From: an uncultured Alphaproteobacteria bacterium
Lineage (GTDB): Bacteria; Pseudomonadota; Alphaproteobacteria; Geminicoccales; Geminicoccaceae
Reading direction: 5' to 3'
DNA length: 62,596 nt
NCBI GenBank assembly: GCA_937995535.1
Contig: CALKJU010000091.1
Span: forward strand, 1 to 62,596
The notes under the pieces are model-generated. The model was not told the origin of the DNA. It did no database searches and saw only the letters and a list, made by a program, of their open reading frames with translations. The first letter of the stretch is position 1. Each line of letters opens with the position of its first letter. A program made the position numbers and the translations under genes. Below, in pieces: positions 50,007-57,794 of the stretch.

Positions 50007-50474
50007 GTGGCCGAGCTGCCGCGCCGCGGCGACGGGCGGGACGGGCGATGGGTCGTCGTCCGGCGCCGCTTCACGGCGCCCTGGCAGGTCGTGTTCCGGC
50101 ATTGGACCACCCCGCACGAGCTGGCCCGGTGGTTCGGGCCGGTCGGCTTCGAGGTGTCGGCGTTCGCCGTCGAGCCCGTGGTGGGCGGGGCTTATCGGCT
50201 GACGCTGCGTGCGCCCTCGGGCGAGGAGCGGACCGTGTTCGGCCGGTTCCTGCTGATCGATCCACCGGCGCGGCTGCGCTTTTCCTGGCAGCCGGAGGGT
50301 TGGGCGGACGCGAACGAGGTCGAGCTCGTCCTGACCGCCGATCATGGCGCCACCGACCTCGAGCTCCGCCACGGGCCGTTCGGCGATCCGGCGACCGCGC
50401 GGACGCATCGGCTGGGCTGGTGCAGCACCCTCGAGAGCCTGGCCCTCGACCTTGCCGAGCACGAGGCCGAATGA
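50007..50474 (+). CDS. SRPBCC (AHSA1-like) domain protein
   Basis: A 155-residue START/Bet v1-fold protein: RRRFTAPWQVVFRHWTTPHELARWFGPVGFEVSAFAVEPVVGGAYRLTL, then FGRFLLIDPPARLRFSWQPEGW and GWCSTLESLALDLAEHE. The W-x-x-P-x-E-L-x-x-W-F-G start is diagnostic of the AHSA1 group, which bind small hydrophobic ligands or, in eukaryotes, activate Hsp90. No enzymatic residues are assignable. GTG 50007 has AAGGAGA just upstream. The stop overlaps the ATG of the next gene. Confidence 0.88.
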   Translation: MAELPRRGDGRDGRWVVVRRRFTAPWQVVFRHWTTPHELARWFGPVGFEVSAFAVEPVVGGAYRLTLRAPSGEERTVFGRFLLIDPPARLRFSWQPEGWADANEVELVLTADHGATDLELRHGPFGDPATARTHRLGWCSTLESLALDLAEHEAE

Positions 50475-51742
50475 GCGCGGCGCTGACAACCGCATGGCTG
50501 CTCGCCGGCGCCCTGGCCGTCGGGCTCATCCTCGGCACGGAGCGCGGCTGGGAGCAGCGCGCCGAGGCCGAGGGCGCGCGCCCCGCCGGCCTGCGCACCT
50601 TCACGCTGGCGGCGCTGCTGGGTGGTGTCGCCGGGCAGCTCCCGCCGGCCGCGGCGGCTGCCGTTCTGGCGATCGCCGCCGCCGCCCTGTGCGGCTTCAT
50701 GGCGCTCGTCTACTGGCAGGCGCGTCGCCTCGAGCACGACCTCGGGATCACGACGGTCGTTGCGCTGCTCCTGGCACTCGTTCTGGGTGCGGTGGCCGGG
50801 TTCGGCGAGCCGCTCGCGGCGGTCGCCGTGGCGGTCGTGGCGGCGCTGATCCTCTACCTGAAGCCGCAGCTGCACGGCTGGCTCGCCCGCATCGAGCCGC
50901 GCGAGCTGGTCGCTGGGCTACAGCTCCTGCTCATTTCCGCCGTCGTCCTGCCGCTACTCCCGAACCGTGGCATGGGGCCGTTCGCGGCGCTGAACCCCTT
51001 CGCCATCTGGCTCTTCGTCGTTCTCCTCTCTTCGCTGTCCTTTCTCGGCTACCTGGCGACCAAACTGCTCGGCGCGCGGCGTGGCATCGCCCTCGCGGCT
51101 TTGTGCGGCGGGCTCGTCTCCTCGACCGCAGTGACGCTGACCTTCGCCCGCGCCGCGCGCGACACGCCCGGCGCCGCGCGCCCGCTCGCCGCCGGCATCG
51201 TCGCCGCGTCGACGATCATGCTCGGGCGGGTCGCCGCCATCACCGCGGCCGCCAACCTTCCTCTGGCGATGCGGCTCGGCCCGGCTCTGGCGACGATGCT
51301 CGCCGTCAGCCTGTCGGTCGCGCTGGGCCTGCTGCGACGTGGCGCGGAGCCGGCCCCGGCAAGCCCGATCTTCCCCAATCCCTTCGAGCTCGTTCCCGCC
51401 CTGCAGATGGGTGCGCTGATCGCCGCCGTGATGCTGTTCAGCAAGGCGCTGTACGCACTGGTCGGCGATGCCGGCCTGTGGACCGTGGCGGCCGTGTCGG
51501 GCCTGGCCGATGTCGACGCGATCACCCTCTCGGCGGCGCAGCTCGGCACCGACGACGCGGTGCTGCGCGCCGCGGCGATCGCCATCCTCGTGGCGGTCGC
51601 GGCCAACACGGTCGTCAAGGGCGTCATGGTCGCCGTGATCGAGCGCGGCCGCGCCGCCGTCACCGTCGCGCTTGCCTATCTGCTCACGCTGCTCGCCGGT
51701 GCCGCCGTGCTGCTGTGGTGGCTGCCGCACGCGGGAGCGTAG
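50471..51742 (+). CDS. MgtC/SapB-like membrane protein with DUF4010
   Basis: A 423-residue protein with about 12 membrane helices. The N-terminal 130 residues match MgtC/SapB (GALAVGLILGTERGWEQRAEAEGARPAGLRTFTLAALLGGVAG). The rest is DUF4010, with RRGIALAALCGGLVSSTAVTLTFARAAR, SKALYALVGDAGLWTVAAVSGLADVDAITLSAAQL and a C-terminal pair of helices. Such fused proteins are of unknown function; a role in magnesium homeostasis is assumed only from the MgtC part. The ATG overlaps the SRPBCC stop by four bases. Confidence 0.88.
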   Translation: MSAALTTAWLLAGALAVGLILGTERGWEQRAEAEGARPAGLRTFTLAALLGGVAGQLPPAAAAAVLAIAAAALCGFMALVYWQARRLEHDLGITTVVALLLALVLGAVAGFGEPLAAVAVAVVAALILYLKPQLHGWLARIEPRELVAGLQLLLISAVVLPLLPNRGMGPFAALNPFAIWLFVVLLSSLSFLGYLATKLLGARRGIALAALCGGLVSSTAVTLTFARAARDTPGAARPLAAGIVAASTIMLGRVAAITAAANLPLAMRLGPALATMLAVSLSVALGLLRRGAEPAPASPIFPNPFELVPALQMGALIAAVMLFSKALYALVGDAGLWTVAAVSGLADVDAITLSAAQLGTDDAVLRAAAIAILVAVAANTVVKGVMVAVIERGRAAVTVALAYLLTLLAGAAVLLWWLPHAGA

Positions 51743-51780
51743 GCCGGGAGCGGGGCCCGCCGACCCGCGGGAGATGTACG

Positions 51781-52209
51781 ATGCAGACCGACCCGTTCGT
51801 TCTCGACCCACGCCTCGCCAGCGGCAGCCTACCACTCGGCGGCTGGCCACTCTGCGACGTGCGGCTGATGAACGATGGTCGCTTCCCGTGGCTCTTGCTG
51901 ATCCCGCGGCGCGCCGGCCTCGTCGAGCTGACCGACCTCGCGGAGCCGGACTACGGCCAGCTCGCCCTGGAAATCCGCGCCGCGACGCAGCTCGTCGTCG
52001 ACCTCGAGAGCCCGGACAAGACCAATGTCGCGACGCTGGGCAACATGGTGGCGCAGCTCCACGTCCACGTGATCGGCCGGTTTCATGGCGACCCGGCTTG
52101 GCCGCGGCCGGTGTGGTGCGTCGAGGGCGCGCGACCGTACCGCCCAGCTGAGCTGCCGGCGGTGCTGGCGCGTTGGGCCGCGGCCGTGACGGCACGTGCG
52201 CCGGGATGA
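51781..52209 (+). CDS. HIT-family protein
   Basis: A 142-residue histidine-triad nucleotide-binding protein. The motif near residue 100 reads QLHVHVIGRFHGD, so the first His of the classical H-x-H-x-H triad is Gln. This variant is common in the small bacterial HIT group with a D-P-A-W-P-x-P-V-W tail (FHGDPAWPRPVWCVEG here), so activity may be kept. It probably hydrolyses nucleotide phosphoramidates. GGGAG precedes the ATG by seven bases. Translation starts 38 bases after the DUF4010 gene. Confidence 0.88.
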   Translation: MQTDPFVLDPRLASGSLPLGGWPLCDVRLMNDGRFPWLLLIPRRAGLVELTDLAEPDYGQLALEIRAATQLVVDLESPDKTNVATLGNMVAQLHVHVIGRFHGDPAWPRPVWCVEGARPYRPAELPAVLARWAAAVTARAPG

Positions 52210-52281
52210 GCAAGCGGGTCGCTGCGGGGCGCGAATGTGATATCGTTGAAGCCTGGGGAGATATCTCGATCGGGAGGGACG

Positions 52282-52527
52282 ATGACCGCACAGGGCACTT
52301 TCCTCGACCGCATGACGCGTCGGCTTGACCAGCTCGGGCAGCAGCTTGCCGACGCACCGGATGCGCTGCGCGCTGAGCTCGCGCCGGCGTTCCAGGTGCA
52401 GCGCGACCGTCTGGCCGAGCTGCGACGGATGGGCGCCGATCTGCCAGCGGACGCGACGCAGAGCTTCGCCGCGGCCATGGAACGGCTCGCTGCGCGACTC
52501 GGCGGATCGGAGCGCGACGCCGGCTGA
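52282..52527 (+). CDS. Small coiled-coil protein, unrecognised
   Basis: An 81-residue Leu/Ala/Arg-rich protein (FLDRMTRRLDQLGQQLADAPDALRAELAPAFQVQRDRLAELRRM) predicted to form a helical hairpin or coiled coil. ATG 52282 follows a clear SD, GGGAGGGAC. No family is recognised and there is no signal or membrane segment. It lies between the HIT gene and a convergent periplasmic protein gene, 4 bases from the latter's stop. Confidence 0.65.
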   Translation: MTAQGTFLDRMTRRLDQLGQQLADAPDALRAELAPAFQVQRDRLAELRRMGADLPADATQSFAAAMERLAARLGGSERDAG

Positions 52528-52531
52528 GCGG

Positions 52532-53296
52532 TCAGCGCACCGCCGGCGGCTCCTGATCGGTCGGGATGCCGGCGAACCAGCGGAACATCGCGTTCGCCCT
52601 GTTGGCCCAGGAGCCGCGCGGCGGTGCAAGCGGCGCCGGCATCAGGTCGGCGATCCGGGTGAGTGAGTGGTAGCGCCAGACGTCGTCGGCCTCGCGCTCG
52701 AGGGTGAGCCGTGTCCGAGCGCTGCCCTGGGGGATCACGGTGAGGACAGCGACGCGGCCGACCGAGGCATTCTCGATGTCGATCTCCAGCCGGTTGGCGT
52801 CGCGGTGCAGGACGCGCAGGCGCTGCACCATGGGTCCGAGCGGGCTTTCGATCTGCTCGCGAAAGTACAGCGTCGCGCCGCCGATCAGCTCATCACGGCC
52901 GAAGTCCGCACGCCGATCCCGCCCGGTCACGTCCGTCACCGGCTCGATCTTGCGATAGACGGGCCGCCATTCGGCGCGCCGGATCGACCAGTACTGGATC
53001 TCCTCGAACGCCGACAGCCGACGCAGACGGTCGAGCAGGCCCTCGACGCCGTCCGTGGCACGGAGCCGGCCGGCGGCGGCGACGGTGACCGCGGATCCAT
53101 CCGCCGGCCAGCCGAGGCAGGCGGGCACGGACCAATCGGCGCCAGGATCGCCCGGAAGCAAGACGGCGATCCGCGGCGGCTCGTCGAGCCCGCCCGGGGC
53201 GGGGTGGGGATCGCCGGCGCAGGGCGGGCGCGGCAAGTCGGCCAGCGCGGCCGGGGCGAGGAGCGTAAGCGTCAGGGCGATCGTCGTTAACCGCAT
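52532..53296 (-). CDS. Periplasmic protein, unrecognised (DUF6675-like)
   Basis: A 254-residue exported protein. The signal peptide is MRLTTIALTLTLLAPAALADLPRP. The mature part is a mixed alpha/beta domain with GVEGLLDRLRRLSAFEEIQYWSIRRAEWRPVYRKIEPVTD, GATLYFREQIESPLGPMVQRLRVLHRDANRLEIDIENASVGRV and WRYHSLTRIADLM. It looks like the uncharacterised DUF6675 group, a call by eye only. Two Cys in the mature N-terminal half may pair. The gene is divergent from a small Cys-rich secreted protein, 52 bases apart. Confidence 0.7.
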   Translation of the reverse strand: MRLTTIALTLTLLAPAALADLPRPPCAGDPHPAPGGLDEPPRIAVLLPGDPGADWSVPACLGWPADGSAVTVAAAGRLRATDGVEGLLDRLRRLSAFEEIQYWSIRRAEWRPVYRKIEPVTDVTGRDRRADFGRDELIGGATLYFREQIESPLGPMVQRLRVLHRDANRLEIDIENASVGRVAVLTVIPQGSARTRLTLEREADDVWRYHSLTRIADLMPAPLAPPRGSWANRANAMFRWFAGIPTDQEPPAVR

Positions 53297-53348
53297 GGCA
53301 AGGGGAGATGGCGTCCAGTGCCTCGGCCGCAAGTGGAATGCTCTGCGC

Positions 53349-53732
53349 ATGCGTTGCCGTGGCCTCCTCGTCGCCCTGCTCGTGCTCGGCCGCGCTCCGG
53401 GGTCGGCCGGCGCACAGACGCCGTCCTGCGAGGCCGCGACCGTCGGCCAGGTGGCGTGCTTCGAGAGCAAGCTCTGTGCCTGCATGTTCGAGCGCGGCGG
53501 AACGATGACCGGACGTGCGCGCGGCTATCGATGGGATTGCGGGATCCTGCGGCCGGGCTGTGGCGGGGACGCGACCACGCCGGCGACGACGGGCGGCTAT
53601 GCCGGTGAGCTTCCGGCCGCGGTCGGGCTCGACCGCTCGCAGACGGTGATCACCAACCAGGCGGGGCGAGCCAATGTCGGGCAGATCGGCGACGGTGCTG
53701 TCATCGTCGTGCCGCCGCCCACAAAACCTTGA
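53349..53732 (+). CDS. Small Cys-rich secreted protein, unrecognised
   Basis: A 127-residue exported protein. The signal peptide is MRCRGLLVALLVLGRAPGSAGAQ. The mature N-terminal half has six cysteines (SCEAATVGQVACFESKLCACMFERGG, WDCGILRPGCGG), enough for three disulfides. The C-terminal half is hydrophobic/Gly-rich (QTVITNQAGRANVGQIGDGAVIVVPPP) and may form a beta-sheet or attach to a partner. No family is recognised. It is divergent from the preceding periplasmic gene and convergent with the ABC permease gene. The real start is ATG 53349; the frame is open upstream. Confidence 0.65.
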   Translation: MRCRGLLVALLVLGRAPGSAGAQTPSCEAATVGQVACFESKLCACMFERGGTMTGRARGYRWDCGILRPGCGGDATTPATTGGYAGELPAAVGLDRSQTVITNQAGRANVGQIGDGAVIVVPPPTKP

Positions 53733-53743
53733 ACGCCGCGAAG

Positions 53744-54433
53744 CTAACTGCGCGGGCGGAGGTGGCGGTGATAGCGTCGCTCCAGGGCATGGAACGCAGC
53801 GACGATGGTGAAGGTGAGGCCCATGTAGAATACCGCGGCCGTGCCGAACGCCTCGAACGGTGAGTAGAAGCGCGACTGGATGACCTGCGCCACGCCAGTC
53901 AGCTCCATCAGCGTGACGAGACCGGCCACCGACGTCCCATGCATCATGAACACGCATTCGTTGCCGTAGGCCGGCAAGGCACGACGGAAAGCGCTCGGCA
54001 GGATGATCCGACGGAACATCAGGAAGCGCGACATGCCGGATGCCTTGGCCGCCTCGATCTCACCGTGCGGCGTGGCCTCGATCGCGCCGCGCAGGATCTC
54101 CGTGGTGTAGGCGGTGGTATTGAGGACGAAGGCGAGCAGGGCGCAGAACCATGCGTGCTGGAGAACGGACCAAGCCCAGCTCGCTTTGACCCATTCGAAC
54201 TGACCGGAGCCATAATAAATCAACAAAAGCTGAATAAACAGCGGGGTGCCCCTGAAGAAGTAGGTGTAAGCGAACACGGGCCAGTTGATCAGCGGGTTCG
54301 GCGAGCTCCGCGCGATCGCCAGAGGCACCGACAAGGCGAGCCCAATCGCCAGCGACGACACCGTGAACAGGATCGTCAGCCAGAGCCCACTCAAAAAGTC
54401 GGGCAGTGTCTGCAGGATAAGTCCAAAATCCAT
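53744..54433 (-). CDS. Polar amino-acid ABC transporter permease (HisM/ArtM-like)
   Basis: A 229-residue permease with about five helices. Type-1 ABC marks are FTVSSLAIGLALSVPLAIARSS, YTYFFRGTPLFIQLLLIYYG and the EAA loop EATPHGEIEAAKASGMSRFLMFRRIILPSAFRRALPAYGNE. It forms a heterodimer with the upstream permease to import a polar amino acid, probably basic. It is the last gene of a five-gene unit and starts 5 bases after the previous stop. The frame extends upstream, but ATG 54433 is preferred. Confidence 0.9.
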   Translation of the reverse strand: MDFGLILQTLPDFLSGLWLTILFTVSSLAIGLALSVPLAIARSSPNPLINWPVFAYTYFFRGTPLFIQLLLIYYGSGQFEWVKASWAWSVLQHAWFCALLAFVLNTTAYTTEILRGAIEATPHGEIEAAKASGMSRFLMFRRIILPSAFRRALPAYGNECVFMMHGTSVAGLVTLMELTGVAQVIQSRFYSPFEAFGTAAVFYMGLTFTIVAAFHALERRYHRHLRPRS

Positions 54434-54438
54434 CGGTG

Positions 54439-55125
54439 CTACCTTTGGGTGCCGACAGAATAACGACGTCGAGCCAACTCCAGAAGCCAAGTCGATACGG
54501 CGGTGATCACAAGGTATATGATCGCCAGAAACAAGTAGAAATTGAACGGCTCATGCGTCGAGCCTGCCGCCAGACGCGCCTTGCGCACCATGTCCTCAAG
54601 CTGAATTGCTGACAAGAGCGCGGTCGCCTTGATCAACACCAGCCAGTTGTTGCCGAAGCCCGGCAGCGCGTGACGGATCATCTGCGGGAGAAGGATCCGG
54701 CCTGTGACTTGGCTGGCCGTCATGCCGTAGGCATAGCCGGCCTCGAGCTGGCCCCGCGGCACGGCCAGGATCGCACCGCGGAAGGTCTCCGTCATGTAGG
54801 CGCCGTAGATGAATCCGATCGCCAGGGCGCCGGCGGTGAACGGGCTGATCTCGTAATACTCGTCCGACCCCAAGGCCTCGACGATCGCGTTGACGACGAT
54901 TTGTCCGCCGTAATAGGCGAGGAGCAGCAAGACCAGATCGGGTATGCCGCGAACGATCGTCGTGTAGCCGGACGCCAGACCAACAAGGACGGGCCGGCCG
55001 GACAGTTTCGCCAGGGCCGCCGCCATGCCGACGATGATCGACACCACCAGCGCGGTGAGCCCGCAGGCCACGTTGATCCAGGTACCAGCGAGAATGCTGG
55101 GCGTGTACGACCAAAACTCGCCCAT
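54439..55125 (-). CDS. Polar amino-acid ABC transporter permease (HisQ/ArtQ-like)
   Basis: A 228-residue permease, partner of the next gene. Marks are LSGRPVLVGLASGYTTIVRGIPDLVLLLLAYYGGQ, with the T-x-x-R-G-x-P-x-L start shared by HisQ/ArtQ proteins, and the EAA loop AVPRGQLEAGYAYGMTASQVTGRILLPQMIRHALPGFGNNW. It has five helices. It lies 52 bases after the second binding-protein gene on the same strand. Together with ATPase and binding proteins it forms a complete importer. Confidence 0.9.
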   Translation of the reverse strand: MGEFWSYTPSILAGTWINVACGLTALVVSIIVGMAAALAKLSGRPVLVGLASGYTTIVRGIPDLVLLLLAYYGGQIVVNAIVEALGSDEYYEISPFTAGALAIGFIYGAYMTETFRGAILAVPRGQLEAGYAYGMTASQVTGRILLPQMIRHALPGFGNNWLVLIKATALLSAIQLEDMVRKARLAAGSTHEPFNFYLFLAIIYLVITAVSTWLLELARRRYSVGTQR

Positions 55126-55177
55126 GGTCCGGTGTCCCGCGTCGGGCGGACGCGATTCGCCGCCCGGCGCCTAGCGA

Positions 55178-55960
55178 TCAGCTACCGTAGACGTTGAAGT
55201 CGAAGTACTTGCGGGCGATCTCGTCATACTTGCCGCTGGCTCGGATCGCGGCGATCGCGGCATTGAACTTCTCGGTGAGATCCTTGTCGTCCTTGCGGAT
55301 GGCGATGCCCGCGCCCATGCCGAACCAGCGCGGGTCGGTGAAGTCGGGCCCTGTGAACTCGAAGTCTGCCCCGTGATCGGTCTTGAGGAAGCCCTCGCTC
55401 AGTGCCACCGAGTCGGCCACGATGACGTCGACCCGGCCGGCAACCAGATCGAGATTGGCCTCGTCCTGCGTCCCGTAGCGCACGATCGTCGCCACGTTGC
55501 CGAAGTTGTCGGTGGCGAACTTGTCGTGGATGGTCTCGCGCTGGACGCCGATCTTCTTGCCTGTCAGGCCGGCCTCGCTGATCTCGATCCCGGCGCCCTT
55601 CTTGGCCACGAACCGGGCCGGTGTCTGATAGTACTTGTCGGTGAAGTCGACGCGCTGCTTTCGCTCCTCGGTGATCGACATCGAAGCCACGATTGCGTCG
55701 AACTTCTTGGCCATCAGGGCCGGGATCATGCCGTCCCAGTCCTGCTTCACCAGAGTGCACTCGACCTGCATCTCCTCGCACAGAGCCTTGGCGATGTCCA
55801 CGTCGAACCCGGCCAACTCGCCGTCCGGCGTGACATAGTTGAAGGGCGCGTAGGCCCCTTCCGTGGCGATGCGGACCTTGGTCCACTCCTTGGCGATGGC
55901 AGGAATGGCGCCGGCCGCGAGCGCCAGCGCCGCTGCCAGTCCGATGATCGTCTTCTTCAT
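55178..55960 (-). CDS. Polar amino-acid ABC transporter binding protein (second copy)
   Basis: A 260-residue periplasmic protein of the HisJ/ArgT/LAO type. Signal peptide MKKTIIGLAAALALAAGAIPAIA. The mature part starts RIATEGAYAPFNYVTPDGELAGFDVDIAKALCEEMQVEC, with the family's substrate-site Tyr/Asp residues, then WDGMIPALMAKKFDAIVASMSITEERKQRVDFTDKYYQTPARFV (binding Arg/Ser/Thr) and the GLTGKKIGVQRETIHDKF hinge. It is paralogous to the upstream binding protein and may bind a different amino acid. ATG 55960 begins it; the frame runs through the other gene but no fused protein is expected. Confidence 0.9.
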   Translation of the reverse strand: MKKTIIGLAAALALAAGAIPAIAKEWTKVRIATEGAYAPFNYVTPDGELAGFDVDIAKALCEEMQVECTLVKQDWDGMIPALMAKKFDAIVASMSITEERKQRVDFTDKYYQTPARFVAKKGAGIEISEAGLTGKKIGVQRETIHDKFATDNFGNVATIVRYGTQDEANLDLVAGRVDVIVADSVALSEGFLKTDHGADFEFTGPDFTDPRWFGMGAGIAIRKDDKDLTEKFNAAIAAIRASGKYDEIARKYFDFNVYGS

Positions 55961-56058
55961 TGAGTGCGTTTCCGAGGGGGTTAAGGTGCGCGGATCGTTC
56001 CTCACGCCTGCGGGACCGTCAAGCGGCCCGCCACGCGCTGCGCCACCCCTGCTCTGCG

Positions 56059-56838
56059 TCACCCGCCGTAGATGTCGAAACCGAAATAGCGCTGCGACAG
56101 TTCGCTGTAGATACCGTTGGCGCGGATCTCGTCGAGCGCCCGGTTCAGCTTCCAGCGCAGATCCTGGTCGGACTTGCGCACGGCAATGCCGATGCCCTCG
56201 CCGAAATAGCGCGCCTCCGTGATCGGGGGGCCGATGAAGGCGAAGCCCTTGCCCGCCGGCTTGGCGAGAAAGCCGGTCTGCAGGGCCATCGAGTCGCCGA
56301 GGAACACGTCGATCGCACCGCTCTGCAGGGCGGCGACGCCCGCGGGGGTCGTCGGGAAGGTGACGACCTCCGATCCGGCGCCGTAGTTGTGGCGGGCATA
56401 GGTGGCGTGGACCGTGTTGTGCTGGACGCCGATCCGTTTGCCGGCGAGGCCGGCGGGGCTGATCTCCAGGTCGGATCCCTCCGGACCGACGAAGCGAGCC
56501 GCCGTGTGGTAGTAACGGTTGGTGAAGTCCATGCGCTGCTTGCGCGGCACGGTGATCGACATCGACGCGATGATCGCGTCGACCTCGTTGCGGAGCAGCG
56601 CCTCCTGGATCTGGTCCCAATCCCTCTGGACGAAGGTGCAAGATGCCTTCATCCGCTCGCACAGCGCCTTGGCGATGTCGATGTCGAAGCCCTTCCAGCC
56701 GTTGCGGCCATCCTTCTCGCTGAACGGCGGGTAGTTGCCCTCGATCGCCACCCGGATCATCGTCCAGTCCTGCGCCAGCGCCGGGCCAGCGAACAGCCCC
56801 GCCGCGACGAGACCGAGAACCGAGCGCCGCACGACCAT
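56059..56838 (-). CDS. Polar amino-acid ABC transporter binding protein (first copy)
   Basis: A 259-residue periplasmic binding protein with signal MVVRRSVLGLVAAGLFAGPALA. Core motifs are IRVAIEGNYPPFSEKDGRNGWKGFDIDIAKALCERMKASC, WDQIQEALLRNEVDAIIASMSITVPRKQRMDFTNRYYHTAARFV and GLAGKRIGVQHNTVHATYARHNYG. It is clearly homologous to the next gene, but diverged across the ligand-contact region. It lies 80 bases after the ATPase gene. The typical ligands are Arg, Lys, His or ornithine; which one cannot be told from sequence alone. Confidence 0.9.
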   Translation of the reverse strand: MVVRRSVLGLVAAGLFAGPALAQDWTMIRVAIEGNYPPFSEKDGRNGWKGFDIDIAKALCERMKASCTFVQRDWDQIQEALLRNEVDAIIASMSITVPRKQRMDFTNRYYHTAARFVGPEGSDLEISPAGLAGKRIGVQHNTVHATYARHNYGAGSEVVTFPTTPAGVAALQSGAIDVFLGDSMALQTGFLAKPAGKGFAFIGPPITEARYFGEGIGIAVRKSDQDLRWKLNRALDEIRANGIYSELSQRYFGFDIYGG

Positions 56839-56918
56839 CTCTCACCTCACGTTCCTGCCTGAGCGTGGCGGAAGATCCGCGCCGCGAGCGCTTCCGTCAA
56901 CCGCCGGAGCGTGTCCTT

Positions 56919-57695
56919 TCAGTGACGGAGAACGCCGGAAAGGAACTGGCGGAAGCGCTCGCTCCTCGGCGCGCCGAACACCTCGGCGGGCGGCCCCTGC
57001 TCGTCGATCCGGCCCTGATGAAGGAACACGACCTCGGTCGAGACCTCGCGCGCGAAGCCCATCTCGTGGGTGACCACGATCATGGTCCGCCCCTCCTCGG
57101 CGAGCGCGCGCATCACGCGCAGCACCTCGCCGACCAGCTCCGGGTCGAGCGCCGAGGTCGGCTCGTCGAACAGCATCACCTCGGGCTCCATGGCCAGCGC
57201 GCGGGCGATCGCGACCCGCTGCTGCTGCCCCCCGGACAGGTGGATCGGGTAGTAGTCCTTGCGCTCGATCAGGCCGACCTTGGTCAGGACCTCCTCGGCC
57301 TTGGCAATGGCGTCGGCGCGCGACTGGCCGAGCACGTGGATCGGCGCCTCGATGACGTTCTCGAGCACCGTCATGTGCGACCAAAGATTGAACTGCTGGA
57401 AGACCATGGACAGGCGCGCACGCATCTTCTGCAGCTGCCGCTTGTCCTCGGGATGGAGCAGGCCGTCGCGGCCGGGCTTCAGGCGCAGCTCCTCGCCGGC
57501 GAGGCGGATCGTGCCGCTGTTCGGGGTCTCCAGCAGGTTGATGCAGCGCAGGAAGGTGCTCTTGCCCGAGCCGCTGGCGCCGAGCATGGCGATCACGTCG
57601 CCTTTGTGTGCCGTCACCGAGACGCCCTTGAGCACCTCGACCTTGCCGAAGCTCTTGTGGATGTCGGTGGCCTCGAGGGCGATCGGGCCGGCCAT
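56919..57695 (-). CDS. Polar amino-acid ABC transporter ATPase
   Basis: A 258-residue ATP-binding subunit of the HisP/ArtP/GlnQ type. Walker [10 protein letters not shown], signature [16 protein letters not shown], Walker [15 protein letters not shown] and H-loop VVTHEMGF are all present, along with [22 protein letters not shown] (Q-loop). ATG 57695 has GGGAGGCGG upstream. It is the first gene of the five-gene importer unit. A TTGACA hexamer at 57750-57755 (minus) lies at a plausible -35 distance upstream, but its -10 is poor. Confidence 0.94.
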   Translation of the reverse strand: MAGPIALEATDIHKSFGKVEVLKGVSVTAHKGDVIAMLGASGSGKSTFLRCINLLETPNSGTIRLAGEELRLKPGRDGLLHPEDKRQLQKMRARLSMVFQQFNLWSHMTVLENVIEAPIHVLGQSRADAIAKAEEVLTKVGLIERKDYYPIHLSGGQQQRVAIARALAMEPEVMLFDEPTSALDPELVGEVLRVMRALAEEGRTMIVVTHEMGFAREVSTEVVFLHQGRIDEQGPPAEVFGAPRSERFRQFLSGVLRH

Positions 57696-57794
57696 CGCCG
57701 CCTCCCTGGAGCGGGTCTCTCGTCCGAGGAACGCCGAGTGGTCCCGCAGTGTCAAGTCGCCTTCGGGTGGCGAGGGTGGCGATCCAACCCCCGC

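Noticed and set aside
51781..52209. HIT protein as an inactive enzyme because the first triad His is Gln
   Set aside because: The same substitution is common in this small bacterial HIT group, and the catalytic central His and third His remain.
55178..56845. A 555-codon frame spanning both binding-protein genes
   Set aside because: The second gene has its own signal peptide and ATG 55960, and the region upstream in that frame is out of frame with the first binding protein.
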